From Enterocloster aldenensis (GTDB taxonomy: Bacteria > Bacillota > Clostridia > Lachnospirales > Lachnospiraceae), in the NCBI RefSeq assembly GCF_003434055.1, contig NZ_QVEX01000024.1:1-57021 (forward strand): a DNA stretch of 57,021 bases, in the 5' to 3' direction. This document shows positions 8,167 to 17,555 of this stretch, piece after piece. The position numbers were made by a program, and so were the translations under genes. Each line of letters starts with the position of its first letter. The first letter of the stretch is position 1. A model generated the notes under the pieces. That model saw only the letters and a list, made by a program, of their open reading frames with translations, was not told where the DNA came from and did no database searches.

Positions 8167-8547
8167 ATGAAATATGTAAAACAGATTGGAATTGTTCTGG
8201 GCATTACCATGGCAGGCGAGGTCCTGTACCAGGTGCTGCCCCTGCCTGTCCCGGCAGGCGTGTATGGGCTGTTTATCATGCTGGCAGCCCTTATGGGCGG
8301 GGCAGTGAAACTGGAAAGCGTGGAGGGAACCGGCAATTTCCTCATGGACACCATGACCATGATGTTCATACCAGCCACCGTGGGAATCGTGGAATCCATA
8401 GCCGAGGTCAGGGCTGTGCTGGTTCCGTTCCTTGTGATTATAGCTGTCAGCACCGTACTGGTCATGATCGTGACCGGCCGGATGGCCCAGTGGGTCATGG
8501 GGCGCAAGGAAGCAAAGCAGGGGATAAAAGGGGGAAATGCAGCATGA
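8167..8547 (+). CDS. lrgA: CidA/LrgA-family membrane protein
   Basis: A 126-residue protein with about four hydrophobic helices and the family motif PAGVYGLFIMLAAL in the second helix. CidA/LrgA proteins are holin-like and work with an LrgB partner in cell lysis control and possibly pyruvate or other overflow transport. GAAGGAAGG sits before ATG 8167; a longer in-frame ATG at 7990 lacks a ribosome site and overlaps the divergent promoter. The stop overlaps the lrgB start by four bases, indicating translational coupling. Confidence 0.85.
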   Translation: MKYVKQIGIVLGITMAGEVLYQVLPLPVPAGVYGLFIMLAALMGGAVKLESVEGTGNFLMDTMTMMFIPATVGIVESIAEVRAVLVPFLVIIAVSTVLVMIVTGRMAQWVMGRKEAKQGIKGGNAA

Positions 8548-9260
8548 GCACTATAAGGGACAGCATCCGTCTTATATTAGAACAGTCCCAGTATTTTGGC
8601 CTGGTCCTAAGCATCGGGGCGTATCTGTTTGCCTGCTGGCTGAAGAAAAGGACCGGACTGGCAATCCTGAATCCGCTGCTGGTTTCCGCCGCGCTTATAA
8701 TTGCCTGTATATTTGGAGTAGGAATGGATTATGAAACATATAATAAGGGTGCATCGTATCTGAGCTGGCTTTTGACCCCTGCAACCGTATGTCTGGCAAT
8801 CCCGCTTTATAAGCAGCTGCATCTGCTCAAAGAGCATGGGGATGCGGTTGTCCTGGGAATCACGGCAGGTGTGGCGACCAGCGCGGTCAGCGTTTTCCTG
8901 CTGTGCCGGGTCCTGGGGCTGACCCACACACATTATGTGACCCTGCTGCCAAAGTCCATTACCACGGCAATCGGCATGGGCGTCAGCGAGGAGGCCGGCG
9001 GCATCGTGACCCTGACGGTGATGAGCATCGTGCTCACCGGCGTCCTGGGCAACATGGCCGGCGAATCCATATTAAGGCTTGCCAGGATACACCATCCCGT
9101 GGCCAAGGGCCTTGCCCTTGGAACCAGCGCCCATGCGGTGGGGACGGCCAAGGCCCTGGAGCTGGGGGAAATCGAAGGCGCCATGAGCAGCCTTTCCATT
9201 GCAGTGGCCGGGCTGATGACCGTGATTGTGGTGCCTCTGGCGGCAAATCTGATAAAATGA
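8544..9260 (+). CDS. lrgB: CidB/LrgB-family membrane protein
   Basis: A 238-residue membrane protein of the LrgB family, the usual partner of LrgA. Conserved stretches are LLPKSITTAIGMGVSEEAGG and KGLALGTSAHAVGTAKALE, and about seven membrane helices are visible. The start is the ATG overlapping the lrgA stop (ATGA). Open reading upstream of 8544 in this frame is a shadow of lrgA. Function in lysis or metabolite export is known for the family, not shown here. Confidence 0.88.
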   Translation: MSTIRDSIRLILEQSQYFGLVLSIGAYLFACWLKKRTGLAILNPLLVSAALIIACIFGVGMDYETYNKGASYLSWLLTPATVCLAIPLYKQLHLLKEHGDAVVLGITAGVATSAVSVFLLCRVLGLTHTHYVTLLPKSITTAIGMGVSEEAGGIVTLTVMSIVLTGVLGNMAGESILRLARIHHPVAKGLALGTSAHAVGTAKALELGEIEGAMSSLSIAVAGLMTVIVVPLAANLIK

Positions 9261-9307
9261 TAATAAGACGGTTCAACAGACATTAGTTAAGAAGGGAGCG
9301 TGGCCGC

Positions 9308-11092
9308 ATGAAGAAACGCAGTGAAGTGGAAATCAAGGACACATGGAAGCTGGAGGATATGGTTGCCAGCGACAGCCAGTGGGAACAGTTGTTTGAGGAG
9401 GCATCCTCCAGGGTGAAACAGTATGCGGATTATAAGGGAAGGCTGGATGAATCCGCGGATACGCTGTACGCGTGCCTGAAGTTTGACGATGAGATATCCA
9501 GGGAGACGGAACTGCTCTATGTATACTCCAGGATGCGCTCCGACCAGGACACGGCAGACCAGAAATACCAGGATATGTTTTCAAGGGCCCAGTCCCTGTC
9601 CTACCGGGCCTCTGAGCATTCCTCCTATATCGTGCCGGAAATCCTTGCCATTCCAAAGGAAACGCTGGACGCATACATGAAGGCGGACAATGGGATCAGC
9701 CATTTTAAGCGTGCGCTTGAAATGGTGCTGAACAAAAGGGAGCATACCCTTTCCGGGGAAATGGAGGAACTGCTGGCCCAGTCCTATGACGCTACCCAGG
9801 GAGCCAGCCAGATATTTACCATGTTCAACAATGCGGATGTGAAATTCCCTGTGATTACAGGAGAGAACGGGGAGGCTGTGCAGATAACCCACGGCAACTA
9901 CATTTCCCTGATGGAGAACCAGGACCGCAGGATCAGGAGGGATGCCTTTGAGGGGCTTTACAGTGTGTATGCCCAGTATTCCAACACCTTGTCAGCTGCA
10001 TTTTCCTCCAATATCAAACAGGCCGTGTTCTATGCCAGGGCAAAGAAATATGAGTCCGTCAGACAGTATTACCTGGCGGAAAATGAGGTCCCGGAACTGG
10101 TTTATGATAATCTGGTCCGGGCGGTGAGGGATAACCTTCCAAAGCTTCACCGCTACGCAAGACTGCGCAAAAAGCTTCTGGGCGTGGAGGAGCTTCATAT
10201 GTACGACCTGTATGTGCCCATGGTAGCTGAATTTGACCGCCGTTATACCTATGAGGAGGCCAAATCCATTGTAAAAGAGGGTCTGGCCCCGCTGGGAGAG
10301 GAATATCTGTCCATCCTGCAGGAAGGTTTTGACAGCCGTTGGATTGATGTGTATGAAAATGAAGGGAAAAGAAGCGGGGCGTATTCCTGGGGGACTTATG
10401 GCAGCCATCCTTATGTGCTCCTTAATTTCCACGGCACGCTGAATGACGTGTTTACACTGGCCCATGAGATGGGACACTCCATACACAGCTGGTATTCTGA
10501 TAAAAACCAGCCGTTTACCTATGCCGGTTATAAGATTTTTGTGGCGGAAGTGGCATCCACCTGCAATGAGGCGCTTTTGATCCGCCACATGCTTAAGAAG
10601 GCGGGAAGCAGGGAAGAGAAGGCATATCTGCTGAATCATTTCCTGGAAAGCTTCCGTGGAACCTTGTTCCGCCAGACCATGTTTGCTGAGTTTGAGGACA
10701 TGGCCCACAGGAAAGGGGCTGCCGGGGAAAGCCTGACAGCGCAGAACCTTTGCCAGATGTACCGCCAGCTGAATGTGGATTATTTTGGGCCGGAAATGAA
10801 TGTGGATGCCCAGATCGACTATGAATGGGAGAGGATTCCCCATTTTTATACCCCGTTTTATGTATATCAGTATGCAACCGGGTTTTCCGCGGCAGTGGCA
10901 ATCAGCAGCAGGATCATGAAAGGGGAAGAGGGCGCGCTGGAGGGCTATAAGAAATTCTTGAGCGGCGGCTGTTCCATGACGCCCATTGAACTGTTAAGAC
11001 TTTGCGGTGTGGATATGTCCACCACCAGGCCTGTGGATGAGGCGCTGTCATTTTTTGGGGAGCTGCTGGATGAATTTGAGGGGCAAAGATGA
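9308..11092 (+). CDS. pepF: Oligoendopeptidase F, M3 family
   Basis: A 594-residue zinc metallopeptidase of family M3B that cleaves short peptides in the cytoplasm. The zinc-binding HEMGH occurs in LAHEMGHSIHSW near residue 385, with the third ligand Glu in FVAEVASTCNEALL. Length matches the family (about 600 residues), and no signal peptide is seen. GAAGGGAG precedes ATG 9308. Its stop overlaps the MATE transporter start by four bases, so the two are cotranscribed, although no functional link is known. Confidence 0.93.
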   Translation: MKKRSEVEIKDTWKLEDMVASDSQWEQLFEEASSRVKQYADYKGRLDESADTLYACLKFDDEISRETELLYVYSRMRSDQDTADQKYQDMFSRAQSLSYRASEHSSYIVPEILAIPKETLDAYMKADNGISHFKRALEMVLNKREHTLSGEMEELLAQSYDATQGASQIFTMFNNADVKFPVITGENGEAVQITHGNYISLMENQDRRIRRDAFEGLYSVYAQYSNTLSAAFSSNIKQAVFYARAKKYESVRQYYLAENEVPELVYDNLVRAVRDNLPKLHRYARLRKKLLGVEELHMYDLYVPMVAEFDRRYTYEEAKSIVKEGLAPLGEEYLSILQEGFDSRWIDVYENEGKRSGAYSWGTYGSHPYVLLNFHGTLNDVFTLAHEMGHSIHSWYSDKNQPFTYAGYKIFVAEVASTCNEALLIRHMLKKAGSREEKAYLLNHFLESFRGTLFRQTMFAEFEDMAHRKGAAGESLTAQNLCQMYRQLNVDYFGPEMNVDAQIDYEWERIPHFYTPFYVYQYATGFSAAVAISSRIMKGEEGALEGYKKFLSGGCSMTPIELLRLCGVDMSTTRPVDEALSFFGELLDEFEGQR

Positions 11093-12480
11093 GTCGGGAT
11101 ACGTTAAGAGAAAACGCCTCAGGGCGTCAGCTGAAAAAACAGGTTGACCTGACAGGGGGCAATCCGGGCAAAAGTCTCCTGATGTTTGCATTTCCCATGA
11201 TTCTGGGCAACCTGTTCCAGCAGTTTTACAATATGGCGGATTCCATGATTGTGGGTAACTTTGTGGGGGAGGACGCACTGGCGGCAGTGGGTGCCTCCTA
11301 TGCCCTGACCAATGTGTTCATCATGATTGCCATTGGCGGCGGCAACGGCGCCTCGGTGCTCACCTCCCAGTACCTGGGCGCCAGGCAGCATGGGAAGATG
11401 AAGACATCCATCTCCACCGCCCTTATCACATTCCTGGCCGTCAGCCTGGTATTAGGCGGCCTGGGATTTGCCATGAACGGGACAATCCTGACAGCCCTTA
11501 ATACGCCGGAAAACATAATGGGCCAGGCCAGGCTGTACCTGGGGATTTATTTCCTGGGACTGCCGTTCCTGTTCATGTACAATGTGCTGGCAGCTATTTT
11601 CAATGCCCTGGGGGATTCCAGGACGCCCTTGTATCTTTTGATATTTTCCTCCATCCTGAACGTGGTCCTGGATATCATCTCCGTTACATGGCTGGGCATG
11701 GGCGTGGACGGGGTTGCAATTGCCACGGTCATGGCCCAGGGCATCTCAGCCCTGATTTCCTTTGGTCTGCTGCTGAGGAAGCTGAAGGGGTATGAACGCG
11801 CCCAGGAGGACGGTTTCCGGTTCTATGACAGGGCCATGCTGGGCTCAGGCACCAGGATTGCGGTGCCGTCCATCCTGCAGCAGTCCATTGTTTCCATCGG
11901 AATGCTGCTGGTACAGTCTGTTGTCAATGGATTCGGCTCCGCGGCGCTGGCCGGATACTCTGCCGGAAGCCGCATCGAATCCATCTGCGTGGTGCCCATG
12001 ATTGCCACGGGCAATGCAGTGTCAACCTTCACGGCCCAGAACATTGGCGCGGGAAAGCTGGAGCGTGTAAAGGAAGGGTACCGTGCAAGCTACCGGATCA
12101 TATTGGGGTTTGCTGTCATCATTGCAGTGGTGGTATCCCTGTCAAACGGCGCGGTAATTGCATCCTTCCTGGGCGGGGATATGAGCCCGGAGGCATATGC
12201 GGCGGGTACGGGATATCTGTCCTTTATCGCTTACTTTTTCCTGTTCATTGGGCTTAAGGCGGTGACGGACGGTGTGTTGCGCGGGTCCGGTGATGTGCTG
12301 GTATTCACCATTGCCAATCTGGTCAATCTGGGAATCCGCGTTTTCGCGGCATTCCATTTTGCGCCTGTGTGGGGCGTTGCGGCTGTGTGGTACGCAGTGC
12401 CTATGGGCTGGATTGCCAACTATGTGATTTCCTTTAGCCGGTATCTGACCGGGAAGTGGAAGGATAAGAAAGTGATATAG
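11089..12480 (+). CDS. MATE-family efflux transporter
   Basis: A 463-residue polytopic membrane protein with twelve predicted helices in two similar halves. The N-terminal GNPGKSLLMFAFPMILGNLF and QQFYNMADSMIVGNFVG are typical of the DinF/NorM-like clostridial MATE branch. It should export cationic drugs or metabolites using Na+ or H+. The start ATG overlaps the pepF stop (ATGA). A GNAT gene follows 23 bases later. Confidence 0.9.
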   Translation: MSRDTLRENASGRQLKKQVDLTGGNPGKSLLMFAFPMILGNLFQQFYNMADSMIVGNFVGEDALAAVGASYALTNVFIMIAIGGGNGASVLTSQYLGARQHGKMKTSISTALITFLAVSLVLGGLGFAMNGTILTALNTPENIMGQARLYLGIYFLGLPFLFMYNVLAAIFNALGDSRTPLYLLIFSSILNVVLDIISVTWLGMGVDGVAIATVMAQGISALISFGLLLRKLKGYERAQEDGFRFYDRAMLGSGTRIAVPSILQQSIVSIGMLLVQSVVNGFGSAALAGYSAGSRIESICVVPMIATGNAVSTFTAQNIGAGKLERVKEGYRASYRIILGFAVIIAVVVSLSNGAVIASFLGGDMSPEAYAAGTGYLSFIAYFFLFIGLKAVTDGVLRGSGDVLVFTIANLVNLGIRVFAAFHFAPVWGVAAVWYAVPMGWIANYVISFSRYLTGKWKDKKVI

Positions 12481-12503
12481 GATAGGAAAGGGATGCAAAA
12501 AGG

Positions 12504-13007
12504 ATGGGAAAGATTGAGTTAAGGAAATGGACGTTCCATGATAAGGAAAACCTTATGGCAATATGCAATGCGGTCAACCGAGGTTACCTGTCCAACCGGC
12601 TGCCGTTTCCATATACGGAGTCAGATGCCAAATGGTGGCTGGACATGGTGGAAGAGCACGATGGAAAAGACGGTATCTTCCGCGCTGTCTTGGTGGATGG
12701 GACCATTGTGGGCAATATTTCTGTTGAACAGAAATCAGATGTTTATGGGAAAGATGCGGAAATCGGCTACCTGCTTATTACGGAGAAATGGTCGCAGGGA
12801 ATCATGACAGAGGCAGTGGGACAGATATGCAATCTTGCATTTTCCTCATTAGATATCATCCGTATTACCGGGCTGGTCTATGAACCGAACAGCGGTTCAC
12901 GCAGGGTCCTGGAAAAGAACGGGTTTATATTGGAGGGAATCCTGAAACATGCAGTGGTAAAGGATGGCAGTATTTATAATCTCTGCATTTATGGAAAACT
13001 GAGATAA
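12504..13007 (+). CDS. GNAT acetyltransferase, RimJ/RimL type
   Basis: A 167-residue single-domain acetyltransferase. Typical RimJ/RimL features are IGYLLITEKWSQGIMTEAV (acetyl-CoA site), RITGLVYEPNSGSRRVLEKN and GFILEGILKHAVVKDG. The substrate cannot be told from sequence; N-terminal amines of proteins or small amines are possible. It probably shares a transcript with pepF and the MATE gene, ending at the strong terminator at 13051-13085. Confidence 0.85.
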   Translation: MGKIELRKWTFHDKENLMAICNAVNRGYLSNRLPFPYTESDAKWWLDMVEEHDGKDGIFRAVLVDGTIVGNISVEQKSDVYGKDAEIGYLLITEKWSQGIMTEAVGQICNLAFSSLDIIRITGLVYEPNSGSRRVLEKNGFILEGILKHAVVKDGSIYNLCIYGKLR

Positions 13008-13050
13008 GTCCATGGTCCATCATACCATATCCGATCCACCCATATGGACA

Positions 13051-13085
13051 GACAGCCGGAGGAAAACGCCTCCGGCTGTCTTTTT
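13051..13085 (+). terminator. Strong Rho-independent terminator
   Basis: A perfect 12-pair GC-rich stem (GACAGCCGGAGG 13051-13062, right arm 13069-13080) with a 6-base loop and five Ts. It ends the pepF-MATE-GNAT transcript and separates it from the convergent phospholipase D-like gene. Confidence 0.9.
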
Positions 13086-13097
13086 AAAGGGGAATAT

Positions 13098-14642
13098 CTA
13101 TATTAAAAACCGGAAGGGCTGCATCACAAAGCCGACCACCTTCCATGCCGCCCTTTTATAAAACGGGACATAGGCCACCGTGATGTGTTCCGGTATGTCA
13201 TAGGTGCCGTCCGGCAGGAGTCTCCTGCAGTCCGCCTCATAGGATTCCATATAATCCTCCAGCTGGGATGTAAGCTCAGGACTTTGGATGACCAGCATCA
13301 GTTCCGTGTCCATATAAGTGCTTCTCAGGTCAAAATTATAGGAACCAACGGCACACAGCTCATGGTCAATCAGAAGGGACTTGCCATGGTAGGAAAGGCC
13401 GCCGTCGTATTCCAGGATTTCCATACCGGTCCCGATGAAGGCTTTCTTATGCCTTGGATAATCGCTGGAAGCAAAGAAATTGTCCCCGTTTTCAACTGAA
13501 TTGATCATCATGGTTACCGGCACATGGGACGTGACCTCTGTCAGGGTGTCATACATGTAGTTGTTGAATACCGCATAGGGGGTGTGGATCACCACCTGTT
13601 CCCTGGCGCTCCTCATCAACTCAGTCATGGTGTAGAAAACCACTGGTTCCTTTGCATAGATGTCAGTGGGGTTGGATACAAGTGTTATCTTCCCGGCAGG
13701 AACCGTGTGTTCTTCATAATAGGCAAGGGGAGCCGGCTGGGTGGAGGCCGGTATCTCCCTGTCATTGTCATTGATGTCCGGGTCAATGGGAAGGGCCGGA
13801 CAGGCGGGCTGCCCAGGATTTTCCATTTCCCAGCCCAACAGTTCCGGATTTTTGTTTGCCAGCATATTATATCTGTCCCTTAAAACCCCGGCTGCCTTTT
13901 TAACGGAATCCTTTTCAGCCAGCGTTTCATCATCATGGAACAATGAGGATACATCCAGATTCCACACCTGGTTAAAGTAAGCCTCCACCTGGTTCAGGGA
14001 ACTTTGGCTGGTCCCGGCAGTGCCGTGGGCTGTGTTATAGACCAGGACTTCCCGGTCATGGCTGCGGGAATTGGTGGGATAGGAGCCAATGAAGTAGTCA
14101 AAGGTATTACGGCCCCCAAGGATATAGCCGTAGTCATCGGCAATCACATATTTGTCATGCATCCTGCCCTGGGTCTTCCAGGGAAGGAGCAGGTTGATTT
14201 TGTTATAAATCTTAATCTCTATATTGGGATGGCTGGAAAGCGCGTAAAAATAGCTGTTCCGCTCCATGCGCACCAGCCCGGAAAAACCGTCAACCAGAAT
14301 CTGTACCTTTACCCCCTGGTCTGCTTTATGGAGCATGACCGCCATGATATCCCTGGGGCTTTCACCGTCCCTGAAATCAAATGTGGACAGTATGATCCGT
14401 TCCTTTGCCAGGCTCATGAGGCGCATCCTCTCATCCCATGCGCTCTGATTGGTCTCCAGGATCATGGCCCTGTCACAGCCCGGTCCATCCTGATAAAAGG
14501 CGGAAGCAGAAGTATTGGCTTTCGTTATCCCGGAAACCGGTTTATAATGGTAAAAGGGTGCGGCCGCACCGATGACCAGATACAGGAATATAAATAGCAG
14601 GACGGTCATGGCCCTGTGTTTTTTAATCCATTTGATAATCAT
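13098..14642 (-). CDS. Phospholipase D-like protein, cardiolipin synthase-like
   Basis: A 514-residue membrane-anchored protein with two HKD motifs: GRMHDKYVIADD and SYHGKSLLIDH, each followed by a conserved GSxN-like turn (LGGRN, VGSYN). An N-terminal helix (HRAMTVLLFIFLYLVIGAAA) should anchor it with the catalytic part outside. The family includes cardiolipin synthases and phospholipases; which reaction applies is uncertain. An AAAGGAG site fits minus-strand ATG 14642 better than an upstream ATG at 14675. Confidence 0.83.
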   Translation of the reverse strand: MIIKWIKKHRAMTVLLFIFLYLVIGAAAPFYHYKPVSGITKANTSASAFYQDGPGCDRAMILETNQSAWDERMRLMSLAKERIILSTFDFRDGESPRDIMAVMLHKADQGVKVQILVDGFSGLVRMERNSYFYALSSHPNIEIKIYNKINLLLPWKTQGRMHDKYVIADDYGYILGGRNTFDYFIGSYPTNSRSHDREVLVYNTAHGTAGTSQSSLNQVEAYFNQVWNLDVSSLFHDDETLAEKDSVKKAAGVLRDRYNMLANKNPELLGWEMENPGQPACPALPIDPDINDNDREIPASTQPAPLAYYEEHTVPAGKITLVSNPTDIYAKEPVVFYTMTELMRSAREQVVIHTPYAVFNNYMYDTLTEVTSHVPVTMMINSVENGDNFFASSDYPRHKKAFIGTGMEILEYDGGLSYHGKSLLIDHELCAVGSYNFDLRSTYMDTELMLVIQSPELTSQLEDYMESYEADCRRLLPDGTYDIPEHITVAYVPFYKRAAWKVVGFVMQPFRFLI

Positions 14643-14763
14643 AAGGAACTCCTTTTGTGAGCATACTTTAAACAAATGGGAAACAACCTATAGGGTAATA
14701 TACTAAGAATGGACAAGAAAGTCAAATCATTTAAAACGCATGAATGGGAAGGGAGCGCAGTAC

Positions 14764-16422
14764 ATGGGACAGACACTTTATCATAACGGGACCATACTGA
14801 CCATGGAGGACCAAAAGCCGTGTGTGGGTGCGGTACTCACTGAAAATGGCAGGATTCTCGGCACCGGGGACTATGAAACCTTAAAGGACATGGCGCAGCC
14901 AGGGGTACAGACAGCAGATTTACAGGGAAATGTGATGCTGCCCGGATTCATTGACCCCCACAGCCATTTCACGGCCTGTGCCAGCCAGACCATGGAGGTG
15001 GATTTAAGCCATGCCGGGGATTTTGGGGAAATCATCCAATGCATCCAGGTTTTCATAAAGGAGCAGAAGATACCGGAGGGACAGTGGATACAGGCGGCAG
15101 GATATGACCACAACAGCCTGAGGGAAGGAACCCATCCCCGAAGGAAGGTGCTTGACAAAGCAAGTCCCAGGAACCCGCTGATTGTAAAGCATCAGTCGGG
15201 CCATATGGGCGTGTTTAATACCATGGCATTAAACCAGCTGGGCGTGGATGCCCAGACCCGGTCACCCCAGGGCGGATTCATTGAAAAAGAGGATGGGATT
15301 CCCACCGGATATATGGAGGAACGGGCGTTCCTGGAGTATCAGGATAAGGTTCCCATGCCATCGCCCGAGGCGTTCCTGAAAGCCTATGGCCGCGCCCAGG
15401 AGCTGTATGCATCCAACGGTATCACCACGGTCCAGGAAGGAATGCTGCCTGCAAAGCTTCTGCCGCTTTACCGGATGCTGGAAGGGTCCGGACTGCTGAA
15501 ACTGGATCTGGTGGCTTATGCCGATATCCGGGAAAGCGATGCAGTGGCAGAGGCCATGAAGGATTATGTGAAATGTTACAAGAACCATATAAAACTTGGG
15601 GGCTATAAGATGTTCCTGGACGGATCCCCCCAGGGCAGGACGGCCTGGATGCGGGAACCATATGAGCAGGTGGAAGGGTGGGACCAGCCGGCTGATTATA
15701 AAGGGTACGGCACGCTCTCTGATGAGGAGGTATTGGCCGGCATCCTGAAGGCGGAAACGGATAAAATGCAGCTGCTGGCCCATTGTAACGGGGATATGGC
15801 CTGCCAACAGTATCTGAACCAGCTGGAGGCCGCGTACAGGTCTTTGGAGGAGCAGAAGGGCAATGCATGTTATCCCGGGGATATCCGTCCTGTCATGATC
15901 CACGCACAGCTCCTTTGTCAGGACCAGCTTCCCAGGGTAAAGGAATTAAAAGTAATCCCCTCCTTTTTCCTGGCCCATGTGTACCACTGGGGCGATGTGC
16001 ATGTCCGCAATTTCGGCATCAGAAGGGCCAGCCATATTAGCCCGGCAGGCTCTGCCTTAAAGGAGGGGATTATATTTACCCTGCACCAGGACAGCCCGGT
16101 CATCAGCCCGGACATGCTGGAAACCCTATGGTGCGCCGTGAACAGGGAGACAAAAGGCGGCATGGTCCTTGGCAGGGAGGAATGCCTGCCTGTATGGGAA
16201 GCATTGAAGGCCCTGACCATAAACGGGGCTTATCAATATTTTGAGGAAGATGAAAAAGGCTCCATTGTCAACGGAAAGGTGGCTGATTTTGCAATCCTTG
16301 ACCGCAATCCCATGTCCGTGGAACCGGAGGCCATAAGGGACATCCGGGTATTGGCCACGATTAAGGAGGACAGGCTGATATGGAAGAGACAGCAGGGCGG
16401 GGTGTGCGGAATGACAGGCTGA
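14764..16422 (+). CDS. YtcJ-type metal-dependent amidohydrolase
   Basis: A 552-residue amidohydrolase of the YtcJ/Nfda group (Amidohydro_3). The N-terminal metal motif is GFIDPHSHF, and LLAHCNGD, MIHAQ and FTLHQDSP are later metal or active-site blocks. The C-terminal GSIVNGKVADFAILDRNPM is the typical return strand. AAGGGAG at 14748-14754 favours ATG 14764 over ATG 14740, which precedes the ribosome site. Its substrate is unknown. Its last codons lie within the first unit of a degenerate repeat that continues downstream. Confidence 0.87.
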   Translation: MGQTLYHNGTILTMEDQKPCVGAVLTENGRILGTGDYETLKDMAQPGVQTADLQGNVMLPGFIDPHSHFTACASQTMEVDLSHAGDFGEIIQCIQVFIKEQKIPEGQWIQAAGYDHNSLREGTHPRRKVLDKASPRNPLIVKHQSGHMGVFNTMALNQLGVDAQTRSPQGGFIEKEDGIPTGYMEERAFLEYQDKVPMPSPEAFLKAYGRAQELYASNGITTVQEGMLPAKLLPLYRMLEGSGLLKLDLVAYADIRESDAVAEAMKDYVKCYKNHIKLGGYKMFLDGSPQGRTAWMREPYEQVEGWDQPADYKGYGTLSDEEVLAGILKAETDKMQLLAHCNGDMACQQYLNQLEAAYRSLEEQKGNACYPGDIRPVMIHAQLLCQDQLPRVKELKVIPSFFLAHVYHWGDVHVRNFGIRRASHISPAGSALKEGIIFTLHQDSPVISPDMLETLWCAVNRETKGGMVLGREECLPVWEALKALTINGAYQYFEEDEKGSIVNGKVADFAILDRNPMSVEPEAIRDIRVLATIKEDRLIWKRQQGGVCGMTG

Positions 16423-16518
16423 TATGGATGAGACAGCAGGGGACGGCAGGATGTGAGGAATGGCAGGTCATATGGAGCGATAGGGCATATGGAGCGGCGG
16501 GGCATATGGAGCGGCGGG
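16370..16518 (+). repeat. Degenerate duplications at the 3' end of the amidohydrolase gene
   Basis: Two copies of a 44-48 base unit beginning ACAGGCTGATATGGA start at 16370 and 16414. They are followed by three 17-18 base units at 16467, 16485 and 16502; the last two (GCATATGGAGCGGCGGG) are identical. The first copy is still coding. Confidence 0.7.
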
Positions 16519-16552
16519 ACACATATAAGAATAAGCCGCTTATGATGACAGA

Positions 16553-16597
16553 ATGCAGGATGCCGTCCAGGTTGGGGGACCTGGCGGCATCCTGCAT
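16553..16597. other. Long perfect hairpin without a T-run
   Basis: Outer arms of 13 bases (16553-16565 and 16585-16597) and inner arms CCAGGT/ACCTGG (16567-16572, 16579-16584) give 19 pairs with a single bulged T. Neither side has a T-run. It could be an RNA processing or insulating structure between the amidohydrolase and Hsp20 genes. Confidence 0.55.
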
Positions 16598-16694
16598 GAC
16601 ATAAGATATATATTAAAAGGGAGTGGTGGTAAAAAAAGTGGAACGGTTATAATATACGCGGGATTGTTTACTGCATGCAGTACCGTCAGCCCGA

Positions 16695-17138
16695 TTACAG
16701 TATATCGATATACTTTGGCGTATCTTCTACCTTAGGACTATCCTTTGGTACCTGAAGCTTTAGGATGCCGTTTTCAAAACCAGCCTTGATATCTTCCTGT
16801 CTGATCTGTTCTCCCACAAAGAAGGATCTCTTGCAGGAACTGGTGTAGCGTTCCTTATGGATAACAGTACCACGCTCGTCCTTGTTTTCAGCGGAGCTGC
16901 TGGATTCAGCCGTAATGGTGAGATAGCCGTCCTTTAATTCAGCCTTGATATCTTCTTTCTTAAATCCGGGAAGTTCAATCTCCATTAAGTAGTTGCCGTC
17001 TTTTTCCATGATGTCGGTACGCATGATGGGAAGCTTCTTGCTGTCATTGCCCTTTTCGGTGGAACCGCTGAAAAATGGGTCATTGAAAAATTCATCAAAT
17101 AAATTAAGTCCATAATTTCTTCTTGGGATTAACATCAT
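16695..17138 (-). CDS. Hsp20 / alpha-crystallin small heat-shock protein
   Basis: A 147-residue small heat-shock protein. The alpha-crystallin domain runs from about residue 40 to the end, with ELPGFKKEDIKAELKDGYLT near its start and the hallmark FENGILKLQVPK near its end. It should hold unfolding proteins as an ATP-independent oligomeric chaperone. Three ATGs lie together; AAGGAGG (17147-17153) is 8 bases from ATG 17138 and only 2 from ATG 17144, so 17138 is chosen. It is under a CIRCE element, so HrcA control is expected. Confidence 0.93.
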   Translation of the reverse strand: MMLIPRRNYGLNLFDEFFNDPFFSGSTEKGNDSKKLPIMRTDIMEKDGNYLMEIELPGFKKEDIKAELKDGYLTITAESSSSAENKDERGTVIHKERYTSSCKRSFFVGEQIRQEDIKAGFENGILKLQVPKDSPKVEDTPKYIDIL

Positions 17139-17196
17139 AATCATATCCTCCTTACATATATGAAACTGTTTGAGTTGTTTTATTTTTCATAACTGT

Positions 17197-17224
17197 ATTA
17201 TAACACGATTGTTAGCACTGTCAA
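17197..17224 (-). promoter_or_regulatory. Sigma-A promoter of hsp20
   Basis: On the minus strand a perfect TTGACA (17219-17224) and a perfect TATAAT (17197-17202) are 16 bases apart. The -35 box lies inside the CIRCE element. Confidence 0.8.
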
Positions 17225-17238
17225 GAGGTGAGTGCTAA
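17212..17238. promoter_or_regulatory. CIRCE element (HrcA operator)
   Basis: TTAGCACTG (17212-17220), nine bases, then GAGTGCTAA (17230-17238). Only one base differs from the CIRCE consensus TTAGCACTC-N9-GAGTGCTAA. It overlaps the hsp20 -35 box, as expected for repression by HrcA. Confidence 0.92.
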
Positions 17239-17249
17239 TAAAAATATAA

Positions 17250-17510
17250 AAAAATTATTAACTCAGATCCATCCAGCAGTTTTACCTGGGAAGAATCTTT
17301 CTGCCTGAACCGCAGGGGACCATCATCCACTATTTCAGATACATGGTGATACGTTCCGCTGTCAGTATGAACTGTCCAGGTCTTCCTGCTGTACATTCAC
17401 GCCGTCCACATAAAATTCACGGTAGTGCAGGGAGAGTGATATGGATTCATTGCCCTGGCTTGTTCCCCTCCCCATACATCCGTCTGGTCCTTGATTTCAT
17501 GATATCATAA
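17250..17510 (-). pseudogene. Decayed reading frame, function unknown
   Basis: Between hsp20 and the next gene the minus strand shows protein-like stretches in shifted frames: SLHYREFYVDGVNVQQEDLD, then after a stop and frame change HHVSEIVDDGPLRFRQKDSS and VKLLDGSEL. The order and composition suggest one small gene broken by at least one frameshift. I do not recognise the family. A G-run at 17526-17534 and a T-run at 17512-17519 border it. Confidence 0.35.
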
Positions 17511-17555
17511 ATTTTTTTTGGGTGAGGGGGGGGGCATTAACATTCCTTTAAGTAA

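Noticed and set aside
8112..8543. N-terminal extension of the LrgB-like protein
   Set aside because: This part is read out of frame through lrgA and is hydrophilic and repetitive; LrgB proper begins at the overlapping ATG 8544.
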